Source: Leisingera aquimarina DSM 24565 | GTDB taxonomy: Bacteria; Pseudomonadota; Alphaproteobacteria; Rhodobacterales; Rhodobacteraceae | Assembly: GCF_000473165.1 (NCBI RefSeq) | Contig: NZ_KI421504.1 | Span: forward strand, 1,332,501-1,396,500 | Length of the DNA stretch: 64,000 nt | Direction of reading: 5' to 3' | In this document: positions 58,268 through 64,000 of the stretch, piece by piece | How positions within the stretch are numbered: the stretch's first letter is position 1 | Layout of the letters: every line of letters starts with the position of its first letter | Position numbers and translations under genes: made by a program | The notes under the pieces: model-generated | The model's database searches: none | What the model was told of the DNA's origin: nothing | Seen by the model: the letters and a program-made list of their open reading frames with translations, nothing else

Positions 58268-58355
58268 CACTCCCGCGCCCGCAGGTTCCCCGGCTGCGCC
58301 GGAAAACGTCCAACGGAAGCCGGCTTTGCCAGAAGCCCGGCGACGGGCGGGAGTG
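58268..58355. repeat. Long-range inverted repeat downstream of the FKBP gene
   Basis: CACTCCCGC (58268-58276) pairs perfectly with GCGGGAGTG (58347-58355), enclosing about 70 nt that contain the smaller hairpin CCGGC-TGC-GCCGG (58290-58302). The 235-bp gap to fabI has no gene. The role is unknown; possibly a structured 3' UTR. Confidence 0.25.
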
Positions 58356-58428
58356 TGCCGGATCAAAGGCTAATCGGTTCCGCACGTGAGCTTTCGGCAG
58401 GTTGACGCTACAGAGCGGTGAACACACA

Positions 58429-58455
58429 AAAAAGGCGCCTCTCAGGCGCCTTTTT
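58429..58455. terminator. Bidirectional rho-independent terminator, FKBP and fabI
   Basis: AAAAAGGCGCCT-CTC-AGGCGCCTTTTT, a perfect 12-bp stem with a 3-nt loop. A and T runs on both flanks let it serve both the FKBP gene (+) and fabI (-), which ends 25 bp further on. The clearest terminator in the window. Confidence 0.88.
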
Positions 58456-58480
58456 CTACATGCCAGCGTTGCCGGGCGGC

Positions 58481-59272
58481 TTACAAGTAATCTTGTTGCG
58501 GCATTCCTAGCACGTGGAAACCGCCATCGACCCGGATAATTTCACCGGTCGTGCAAGCGCCTGCATCGGACGCAAGGTAAACCGCGGTGCCGCCCACCGC
58601 CTCCAGCGTGGCGTTGTCGCGCATTGGCGCGTTCTGGGCCGTGTGCTTGAAGGTCTTGCGCGCACCGCCGATGGCGGCTCCGGCCAGCGTCTTCATCGGT
58701 CCAGGCGAAATTGCGTTCACCCGGATACTTTCGGGGCCCAGGTCATTGGCCAGGTAGCGGGTCGCCGATTCCAGCGCTGCCTTGGCCACGCCCATCACAT
58801 TGTAGTTCGGCACCACCTGGTTCGATCCTTGATAGGTCAGCGTCAGCAGGGTGCCGCCGTTTTCCTTCATCAGCGGATACGCCCGGCGCGCCACTTCGAT
58901 GAAGGAATAGGCAGAGATATCCAGCGAGTTCTTGAAGTTCGCCCGGCTGGTGTCCAGGAATCGGCCCGTAAGCTCGGACTTGTCCGAATAAGCAATTGCA
59001 TGCACCACAAAATCGATCGCGGGCCAGCGGCCGCCAAGCTGTTCAAATGCTGCATCCAGCGAGGCGTCGTCTGTCACATCCACATCGACCATGAAATCCG
59101 AGCCGACGCTTTGCGCCAGCGGTTCCAACCGCTTGCCAAAGGCTTCGCCCTGATAGGTAAAGGCCAGCTCAGCCCCGGCTTCCGCCATGGCTTTGGCAAT
59201 GCCCCAGGCGATGGAGCGGTCATTGGCAACGCCCATAATCAGGCCGCGTTTGCCGGTCAGCAGTCCCGCCAT
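58481..59272 (-). CDS. fabI: Enoyl-ACP reductase
   Basis: NADH-dependent enoyl-[acyl-carrier-protein] reductase, the last step of each fatty-acid elongation cycle. 263 residues from the ATG at 59272; a GTG two codons earlier (59278) is possible. SDR fold with GVANDRSIAWGIAKA at the nucleotide site, FVVHAIAYSDKSEL, and catalytic Tyr-x6-Lys in NYNVMGVAK (the active Tyr about residue 159 and Lys about 165); the C-terminus HVLGMPQ is usual. The start lies just after the fabB stop (6 bp). It is the usual FabI class targeted by triclosan-type inhibitors in other bacteria. Confidence 0.95.
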   Translation of the reverse strand: MAGLLTGKRGLIMGVANDRSIAWGIAKAMAEAGAELAFTYQGEAFGKRLEPLAQSVGSDFMVDVDVTDDASLDAAFEQLGGRWPAIDFVVHAIAYSDKSELTGRFLDTSRANFKNSLDISAYSFIEVARRAYPLMKENGGTLLTLTYQGSNQVVPNYNVMGVAKAALESATRYLANDLGPESIRVNAISPGPMKTLAGAAIGGARKTFKHTAQNAPMRDNATLEAVGGTAVYLASDAGACTTGEIIRVDGGFHVLGMPQQDYL

Positions 59273-59278
59273 CGTCAC

Positions 59279-60508
59279 TTATCCCTTGTATCTGCTCAGA
59301 ACCATCGAGCCATTGGTGCCGCCAAAGCCGAAGCTGTTGGTCATCACCGAGTCGAGGCCTGCGTTTTCCACCAGTGCAGTGGCAATCTCGCCAGGCTGAA
59401 TGCCTTCGGCGAGGGTGTCGACATTGATCGACGGCGTGATGAAATCATTGTCCAGCATCAACAGGCAAAAGATCGCCTCCAGAGCGCCGGCAGCGCCCTG
59501 GGCGTGGCCGGTCATCGACTTGGTCGAGGAAATCGGCGGCACCTGGCCTTCGCCGAATACGCGGCGGGCCGCCTCGACCTCACCGACGTCGCCGACAGGG
59601 GTCGAGGTGCCATGCGCATTGATGTAATCCACCTTGCGGCCTTCAGGCAGGGTCGACAGCGCCAGGCGCATCGCCCGCTCGCCACCTTCACCAGAGGGCG
59701 CCACCATGTCGTGGCCGTCGGACGTGGCGGCAAAGCCGGTCACTTCCGCGTAGATCTTCGCACCGCGGGCCAGCGCGTGGTCCAGATCTTCCAGCACCAC
59801 TATGCCGCCGCCGCCGGAGATCACAAACCCGTCGCGGTCCTGATCGAAGGCGCGGCTGGCTGCGGTGGGGGCGTCGTTTTTCTTAGAGGACATCGCGCCC
59901 ATGGCGTCGAACAGACAGGACAGGGTCCAGTCCAGTTCCTCGCCGCCGCCGGCAAACATCACGTCCTGCTTACCCATCATGATCTGCTCAGACGCATTGC
60001 CGATGCAATGCAGCGAGGTCGAGCAGGCCGAGGTGATTGAATAATTGATGCCCTTGATCTTGAACGCTGTCGCCAGATTGGCGGAAATGGTCGAAGACAT
60101 GCATTTTGGCACAGCAAACGGGCCGATCCGCTTGGTAGCGCCGGTCTTTGCGACGACCTGATGCGCTGCCAGCATGGCCGAGGTTGACGGGCCGCCCGAG
60201 CCTGCCACCAGGCCGGTGCGCTCGTTTACGACCTGATCTTCCGAGAGACCTGCATCGGCAATCGCCTGGCTCATCGCGATATGGGCATAAGCCGCACCTG
60301 GTCCCATGAAACGCAAGGTGCGCTTGTCCACATGTTCCGCGGTGTCGATCTTCAGCGTGCCGGCCACCTGGCTGCGAAAGCCGTGCTCAGCCATTTCGGG
60401 GCTGGCTTCAATGCCGGATTTGCCGGCTTTCAACGAGGCGGTGACCTCTTCAGCATTGTTCCCGATGGAGGACACAATCCCCAAACCGGTGACGACGACG
60501 CGACGCAT
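59279..60508 (-). CDS. fabB: 3-Oxoacyl-ACP synthase I
   Basis: Beta-ketoacyl-ACP synthase that elongates unsaturated chains after FabA. 409 residues. The catalytic triad is Cys162 in SACSTSLH, His in NAHGTSTPVGD (about 297) and His in TKSMTGHAQGAAGALE (about 332), all intact. MRRVVVTGLGIVSSIG and FGFGGTNGSMV are typical. It sits between fabA (37-bp gap) and fabI (6 bp), the classic FabA-FabB-FabI unit for unsaturated fatty-acid synthesis. Confidence 0.95.
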   Translation of the reverse strand: MRRVVVTGLGIVSSIGNNAEEVTASLKAGKSGIEASPEMAEHGFRSQVAGTLKIDTAEHVDKRTLRFMGPGAAYAHIAMSQAIADAGLSEDQVVNERTGLVAGSGGPSTSAMLAAHQVVAKTGATKRIGPFAVPKCMSSTISANLATAFKIKGINYSITSACSTSLHCIGNASEQIMMGKQDVMFAGGGEELDWTLSCLFDAMGAMSSKKNDAPTAASRAFDQDRDGFVISGGGGIVVLEDLDHALARGAKIYAEVTGFAATSDGHDMVAPSGEGGERAMRLALSTLPEGRKVDYINAHGTSTPVGDVGEVEAARRVFGEGQVPPISSTKSMTGHAQGAAGALEAIFCLLMLDNDFITPSINVDTLAEGIQPGEIATALVENAGLDSVMTNSFGFGGTNGSMVLSRYKG

Positions 60509-60545
60509 AGGCGTACTCCTTGGATTAGATCAAAGGGAAAAAGGG

Positions 60546-61055
60546 TCAGCTTTCGTCTGCCAGCCCGACCTTCATGTCCTTGACCTGATAGATTTCTTCA
60601 CCATCCGCCAGCACGCGGCCATTGGCAACGCCAAGCTTGAGCTTGCGGTCAATGACACGGGTGAAATCCACGAAATAGGTGAGCATTTTACGGTCGGGTT
60701 TGACCATGCCCTTCAGCTTGACCTCGCCAACACCCATGGCCATGCCCTTGCCGGTCATGCCGCGCCAGCCCAGATTGAAGCCGGTCAGCTGCCACAACCC
60801 GTCCAAACCCAAGCAACCGGGCATAATCGGGTTGCCGGGGAAATGGCAGTCAAAGAACCACAGGTCCGGAGTAATGTCGAATTCTGCAATAACATGGCCT
60901 TTGCCGAATTCGCCGCCGTCCGCACTGATGTCTGTAATACGGTCCATCATCAGCATCGGCGGGGCCGGCAGCTGGGCGTTGCCCGGCCCAAACAGCTCGC
61001 CCCGCGCGCATTTCAGCAAATCGTCCTTGTCAAAGCTGCTCGGGTAATCGGCCAT
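60546..61055 (-). CDS. fabA: 3-Hydroxydecanoyl-ACP dehydratase/isomerase
   Basis: Bifunctional dehydratase-isomerase that creates the cis double bond for unsaturated fatty acids. 169 residues from the ATG at 61055, with AGGAG eight bases upstream; the frame stays open further upstream but that extension is not FabA-like. Catalytic His71 in [14 protein letters not shown] and Asp85 in [10 protein letters not shown]. First gene of fabA-fabB-fabI, divergent from irr across about 218 bp. A palindrome in that gap may link lipid synthesis and iron regulation. Confidence 0.96.
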   Translation of the reverse strand: MADYPSSFDKDDLLKCARGELFGPGNAQLPAPPMLMMDRITDISADGGEFGKGHVIAEFDITPDLWFFDCHFPGNPIMPGCLGLDGLWQLTGFNLGWRGMTGKGMAMGVGEVKLKGMVKPDRKMLTYFVDFTRVIDRKLKLGVANGRVLADGEEIYQVKDMKVGLADES

Positions 61056-61200
61056 TCGGGCGTATCTCCTGCCTAGGGTCTGGTCTATAAGTATATCTGG
61101 CCTCCTGTAACACCCGGCCAAAGGGTCCCGCAAGGGGACCCCGCGTCACTTCCTGCGCTGAATGTGCCACATGCACGCAAGAAACACCTGCCTAGCTGCG

Positions 61201-61242
61201 AATGAATTTCATTTGAAAAACCCTGGGTGTTGCTCCTATATA
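61201..61242 (+). promoter_or_regulatory. irr promoter with overlapping palindrome
   Basis: -35 TTGAAA (61213-61218), 18-bp spacer, -10 TATATA (61237-61242), 32 bp before the preferred irr ATG. A 13-bp odd palindrome AATGAA-T-TTCATT (61201-61213) abuts the -35. Its 6-1-6 symmetry is the same as that of alphaproteobacterial Fur-family boxes (ICE: TTTAGAA-N-TTCTAAA), so a Fur-family protein, possibly Irr itself, may bind. Confidence 0.55.
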
Positions 61243-61273
61243 TACGGTCAGCAACGCGATGCAGGATCTGCTC

Positions 61274-61690
61274 ATGACGCCAAACAGCGAAGACACAGCC
61301 ACACGCTGGCTGACAGAGGCCGGGCTAAGGCCCACCCGGCAGCGGGTGGCGCTTGCCGAATTGCTGGTCGGCGACGGCAAACACCGCCATATCACTGCCG
61401 AAAGCCTGTTCGAGTCGGCCAAGAAAAAAGGCGCCGCTGTATCGCTGGCCACTGTCTATAATACTCTGCGCGCCTTTTGCGACGCCGGCGTGCTGCAAGA
61501 GATCCCGCTGGACGGCTCCAAAAGCTATTTCGACACCAACACCCATGATCATCCGCATTTCTTTTGGGAGGATGAGGGCCGCGTCAGCGACGCGCCCGCA
61601 CAGGAACTGGTGATTCACAAACTGCCGGAGGCGCCGGAAGGGATGGAGATCGCCTCAGTCGATGTGGTGATCCGCCTGCGCAAGGTCTGA
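61274..61690 (+). CDS. irr: Irr, iron-responsive Fur-family regulator
   Basis: 138-residue Fur-family protein of the Irr subgroup, which in alphaproteobacteria senses haem and controls iron genes. Winged-helix LRPTRQRVALAELLVGDGKH and SLATVYNTLRAFCDAGVLQE (about residues 58-77). The haem/metal-binding motif HDHPHFFWED (about 91-100) replaces the HHDH of Fur, diagnostic for Irr. ATG at 61274 has AGGA seven bases upstream; an ATG at 61259 is possible. It is divergent from fabA-fabB-fabI and overlaps the convergent LysR gene by 36 bp. An upstream palindrome may be its own operator. Confidence 0.93.
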   Translation: MTPNSEDTATRWLTEAGLRPTRQRVALAELLVGDGKHRHITAESLFESAKKKGAAVSLATVYNTLRAFCDAGVLQEIPLDGSKSYFDTNTHDHPHFFWEDEGRVSDAPAQELVIHKLPEAPEGMEIASVDVVIRLRKV

Positions 61691-62587
61691 TCTGCCGGCA
61701 TTGAGCACTGTGCGCAGAATTTCACGTGCCTTAAAGGCCGGCGAAGCGTCCGGCAATTGCGTATGCGTCGCAAGAATAACCGGCTCCTCTGCGGCTTGGT
61801 CTATGATCCGTACAGCGCACAGTGGTTTGCCATCATAACTCCTCCCGCCAGGCGGCAGGCTGTAGCTGATGCCGACCCCTTCGCCATTGGCCGTCAAGCT
61901 GCGCAGAAGCTCTAGCGAATCTGCCCGGTGTGCAATCTGCGGCACCAGTCCCTGCGCCTTGAACAGCCCCAGCATGTGCTGCACCGACAGCCCCTCCTGC
62001 GACAACACCAGCGGATGCAACGTCACCTCTGCCAGGGAAAGATGGCTGCGCTCCGCCAGCGGATGTTCAGGCGGCACCAGTGCATGAGGCGAAAACCGGT
62101 CCAGCTCCACCCGGCTGAACCCGGCATCCAAACCCAGGTCATAGGTAATGGCCAGATCCGCCTCACCCTCGGTCAGCGCGGTGATCAGCGGCTCGAACCC
62201 GCAGGCGCGGTGTCTGATCTCCACTCCAGGCAAGGCCTTGCGCAAGGCCTTCAGTGCGGGGGCCAGCAGGAACGGCGCAAGGTCCGAGAAACAGACCAGC
62301 ATAAGCCGTTGCTGCCCGGAACCGGCCCCTTCAGGGCCTTCCAGGCGCTTGGCTCGATCCAGCAGTTTCTGCGCCTGTGCTGCGAAATACCGGCCCTGCG
62401 GTGTCAATGCCAGCGCCGCGCCGCGGCGGCGCAGGAACAGTGCATGGCCCAAGCGATCTTCGATCCGGCTGAGGGCTGCAGACAGGGCAGGCTGGCTTAC
62501 ATGCACAGCCTCAGCCGCTGCTGACAGGCTGCCATGCTGCGCCACAGCGCAGACGTACTCATAGTGACGCAATGTGATATATAACAT
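61655..62587 (-). CDS. LysR-family regulator
   Basis: 310-residue LTTR. N-terminal winged helix (residues about 1-65) with the typical SLSAAAEAVHVSQPALSAAL recognition helix and a RIEDRLGHALFLRR linker; the C-terminal periplasmic-protein-like sensor starts after GSGQQRLMLVCFSDLAPFLL. It is convergent with irr, overlapping by 36 bp, and divergent from the phytanoyl-CoA dioxygenase-like gene 100 bp away, which is the likely target. OxyR-like relatives exist, but the regulatory Cys pair is not clear. Ligand unknown. Confidence 0.88.
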   Translation of the reverse strand: MLYITLRHYEYVCAVAQHGSLSAAAEAVHVSQPALSAALSRIEDRLGHALFLRRRGAALALTPQGRYFAAQAQKLLDRAKRLEGPEGAGSGQQRLMLVCFSDLAPFLLAPALKALRKALPGVEIRHRACGFEPLITALTEGEADLAITYDLGLDAGFSRVELDRFSPHALVPPEHPLAERSHLSLAEVTLHPLVLSQEGLSVQHMLGLFKAQGLVPQIAHRADSLELLRSLTANGEGVGISYSLPPGGRSYDGKPLCAVRIIDQAAEEPVILATHTQLPDASPAFKAREILRTVLNAGRSDLAQADHHID

Positions 62588-62686
62588 GAAGTGAAGGGTA
62601 TATTAGGGAGATATGATTTGAAACTATGCCCTTTGACCGGCAGGAATAACGCATCAGAATTGCATCATTCACCAGCGGAGGCAGCA

Positions 62687-63484
62687 ATGGTTCACCCCCT
62701 TATCACCCAGGAACATGTCGAACAGTTTCAGCGCGACGGTGTTGTCCTGATCCGCGGCCTTTTTGCCGAACAGGTCGAGCTGCTGCGCGCCGGGGTTGCT
62801 GCCAATATGGATAATCCGGGACCCTATGCGTCCAACAACGAAAAGGCAGGCCAGACCGGGCGGTTCTTTGACGATTACTGCAACTGGACCCGCATCCCCG
62901 AGTTCCAGCAGGCGATCGAACAATCGCCAGCGGACGAAGTCGCCGCTGACCTGATGAAATCCACGTCGGTGCAAATGTTCCACGACCATGTTCTGGTCAA
63001 GGAACCGGGCACCTCAATGCCGACCCCGTGGCATCAGGACGGGCCTTATTACTTTGTTGAGGGGCAGCAGACCATCAGCTTCTGGTCGCCGCTTGATGAG
63101 GTGAAGGAAGCCGCATTGCGCTGCGTCGCAGGTTCACACAAATGGGAGAAGGAAGTGCTGCCAACCCGTTGGGTCTCCGAGGAGGACTTCTTTGCGGACG
63201 AAGGGCAGTATATGCCTGTTCCTGATCCTGACGCCGAAGGCATGACCGTAGTCGAATATCCGATGCAACCGGGTGATGCGATCGCCTTTAACTACAAGAC
63301 ACTGCACGGATCCCGCGGCAACACCTCAACTGCGCGCCGCCGTGCGTTTTCGCTTCGGCTGGTGGGCGATGATGCACGCTATGTTGAACGTCCCGGCCCC
63401 ACATCGCCGCCATTCCCGGGTCACGAAATGCAGCCCGGCCAGCGGCTGCGTGAGGATTGGTTTCCGGTCCTGCTGCAGCGGTAA
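62687..63484 (+). CDS. Phytanoyl-CoA dioxygenase family protein
   Basis: 265-residue Fe(II)/2-oxoglutarate-dependent oxygenase of the PhyH family. Metal ligands are His and Asp in WHQDGPYYF (about residues 110-118) and the distal His in YKTLHGSRGN (about 205-214); the 2-oxoglutarate Arg is in RRAFSLRLVGDD. The ATG at 62687 has GGAGG upstream and starts the conserved MVHPLITQEHVEQFQRDGV block. Many roseobacter members hydroxylate small metabolites. Divergent from the LysR gene, so likely its target. Substrate not determined. Confidence 0.87.
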   Translation: MVHPLITQEHVEQFQRDGVVLIRGLFAEQVELLRAGVAANMDNPGPYASNNEKAGQTGRFFDDYCNWTRIPEFQQAIEQSPADEVAADLMKSTSVQMFHDHVLVKEPGTSMPTPWHQDGPYYFVEGQQTISFWSPLDEVKEAALRCVAGSHKWEKEVLPTRWVSEEDFFADEGQYMPVPDPDAEGMTVVEYPMQPGDAIAFNYKTLHGSRGNTSTARRRAFSLRLVGDDARYVERPGPTSPPFPGHEMQPGQRLREDWFPVLLQR

Positions 63485-63489
63485 CAGGG

Positions 63490-63562
63490 GAGGGGGCTTT
63501 GCCCTCTCAGGCCTGACGGCCTTCATCCCAGGGTATTTCTGACCAGAAAGAAGCAGAAGCGG
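63490..63562. repeat. Convergent-junction element, copy C
   Basis: A hairpin GAGGGGGC-TTT-GCCCTCTC (63490-63508), a second AGGCC-TGAC-GGCCT (63509-63522), then GGTATTTCTGACCAGAAAGAAG (63532-63553, quoted here in parts: GGTATTTCTGACC and AGAAAGAAG), which matches copy A at 29272-29292 but for one indel and a substitution. It lies between convergent phyH-like and SPASM genes and probably terminates both. Confidence 0.45.
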
Positions 63563-63580
63563 GCAGCCTTGGTTGCGCGC

Positions 63581-64000
63581 TTATTTTTTCAGATCACGGC
63601 GGATGCCCATGTTTTCGGCGTTGGAAAACGAACAGGTTTTGCAGATGCTGAACTGTTTGAGGAAGCCGCGCTTGCGAGCGCGGGCGGCCTCGTCCGAACG
63701 GTAGGCGGCGAGAAAGCCGTCCTGCTCAACATTGGGCAGCTGGATCACCTGGTCATAGTCGATACAGCACAGGCCCAGGTCGCCGTTCCAGAACACCACC
63801 GACTGAAACAGCGGCACCGTGCACATCGCATGGCTGGTGTGGCGCGGGTGGCGCCGCAATTCCTTTTGGCGGGGCAGGAAATGCGCAAACTCTCGTTTCT
63901 GGTCGGCAGATGTGTAAGAGCCGATCGAGAATGTTTTGAACCGCACCCGGTCAAAACCCGCCTCCTTTGCCCAGCCTTCCATCTCGTCCATCTGAGGCTC
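63581..64000 (-). CDS. Radical SAM/SPASM protein, C-terminal part only
   Basis: The C-terminal 139 codons of a protein that continues past the right edge; the frame is open to base 64000. SPASM-type auxiliary cluster region: CTVPLFQSVVFWNGDLGLCC then SICKTCSFS near the end, with the cysteine spacing of SPASM/twitch domains. The radical-SAM CX3CX2C core should lie further upstream, outside the window. SPASM enzymes often modify peptides or complete cofactor or glycan structures; nothing here decides which. It converges with the phyH-like gene. Confidence 0.78.
   Translation of the reverse strand, partial: EPQMDEMEGWAKEAGFDRVRFKTFSIGSYTSADQKREFAHFLPRQKELRRHPRHTSHAMCTVPLFQSVVFWNGDLGLCCIDYDQVIQLPNVEQDGFLAAYRSDEAARARKRGFLKQFSICKTCSFSNAENMGIRRDLKK

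Noticed and set aside
58514-60040. A 508-codon plus-strand ORF over fabI and fabB.
   Set aside because: Both genes on the minus strand carry all catalytic residues. The long antisense frame is a by-product of high GC third positions.
1-64000. tRNA, rRNA, CRISPR arrays, IS elements and prophage genes.
   Set aside because: No cloverleaf-like or tandem spacer-repeat structure was noticed, and no transposase, integrase or phage structural motif appears in the coding regions I could read. A covariance-model search would be needed to be certain.

Overview
The window looks like a chromosomal segment of a GC-rich alphaproteobacterium of the Roseobacter group (Rhodobacterales, Leisingera/Phaeobacter-like). 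The evidence is an Irr-type iron regulator divergent from fabA-fabB-fabI, a TupABC tungstate transporter, a C-P lyase operon carrying PhnF and a DUF1045 protein, pca genes, and many TGA/ATG-overlapping operons. This placement is inferred from gene content and was not tested by a search. No rRNA, tRNA, IS element, prophage or CRISPR array was seen. Both window edges cut a gene.

Layout, left to right. 1-5714 (+): a CocE/NonD hydrolase cut at the left edge, then a Gtr-type glucosylation cassette (GT2, GtrA, methyltransferase, GtrII-like). 5748-9211 (-): nadA-nadB-nadC, de novo NAD synthesis. 9501-11715 (+): tupBCA. 11767-19777: phnF (-) divergent from phnGHI-JKLN (+), with a small membrane-protein ORF on the opposite strand between phnI and phnJ, a reversed DUF1045 gene overlapping the end of phnN, and phnM (+). 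19862-26376 (-): a seven-gene, tightly coupled glycan operon with four glycosyltransferases, a histidine phosphatase, a polysaccharide deacetylase and a methyltransferase. 26774-29158 (+): a large MscS-type channel. 29383-36592 (-): a YejFABE-like peptide importer ending in a CoA-transferase with permuted domain order. 37027-41750: a TetR regulator, an indolepyruvate ferredoxin oxidoreductase and a divergent Lrp/AsnC regulator. 41868-46331: a DUF3307 protein, an ABC-exporter-like protein with a degenerate ATPase domain and a cNMP-binding domain, and an FAH-family hydrolase. 46486-49611 (-): an ArsR regulator with SqrR/BigR-like cysteines, an enolase-superfamily enzyme, a small unknown protein and a zinc alcohol dehydrogenase. 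49701-53804 (-): an MFS exporter, pcaB, an alpha/beta hydrolase and pcaD. 53937-58245: an exonuclease/phosphatase-family protein, threonine dehydratase, a hydrolase, a haloacid dehalogenase and an FKBP isomerase. 58481-61055 (-): fabA-fabB-fabI, with irr divergent. 61655-64000: a LysR regulator, a phytanoyl-CoA dioxygenase-like protein and a radical-SAM/SPASM protein cut at the right edge.

The most unusual items are: the ABC-like protein that has lost Walker A, the catalytic Glu and the H-loop His, has gained about 290 residues and carries a cyclic-nucleotide domain; the seven-gene glycan operon of unknown product; the 22-bp-phased triple half-site in front of phnG; the small antisense membrane protein inside the phn operon; and the 16-bp inverted repeat over the start of an ArsR regulator whose cysteines fall at positions 41 and 107.
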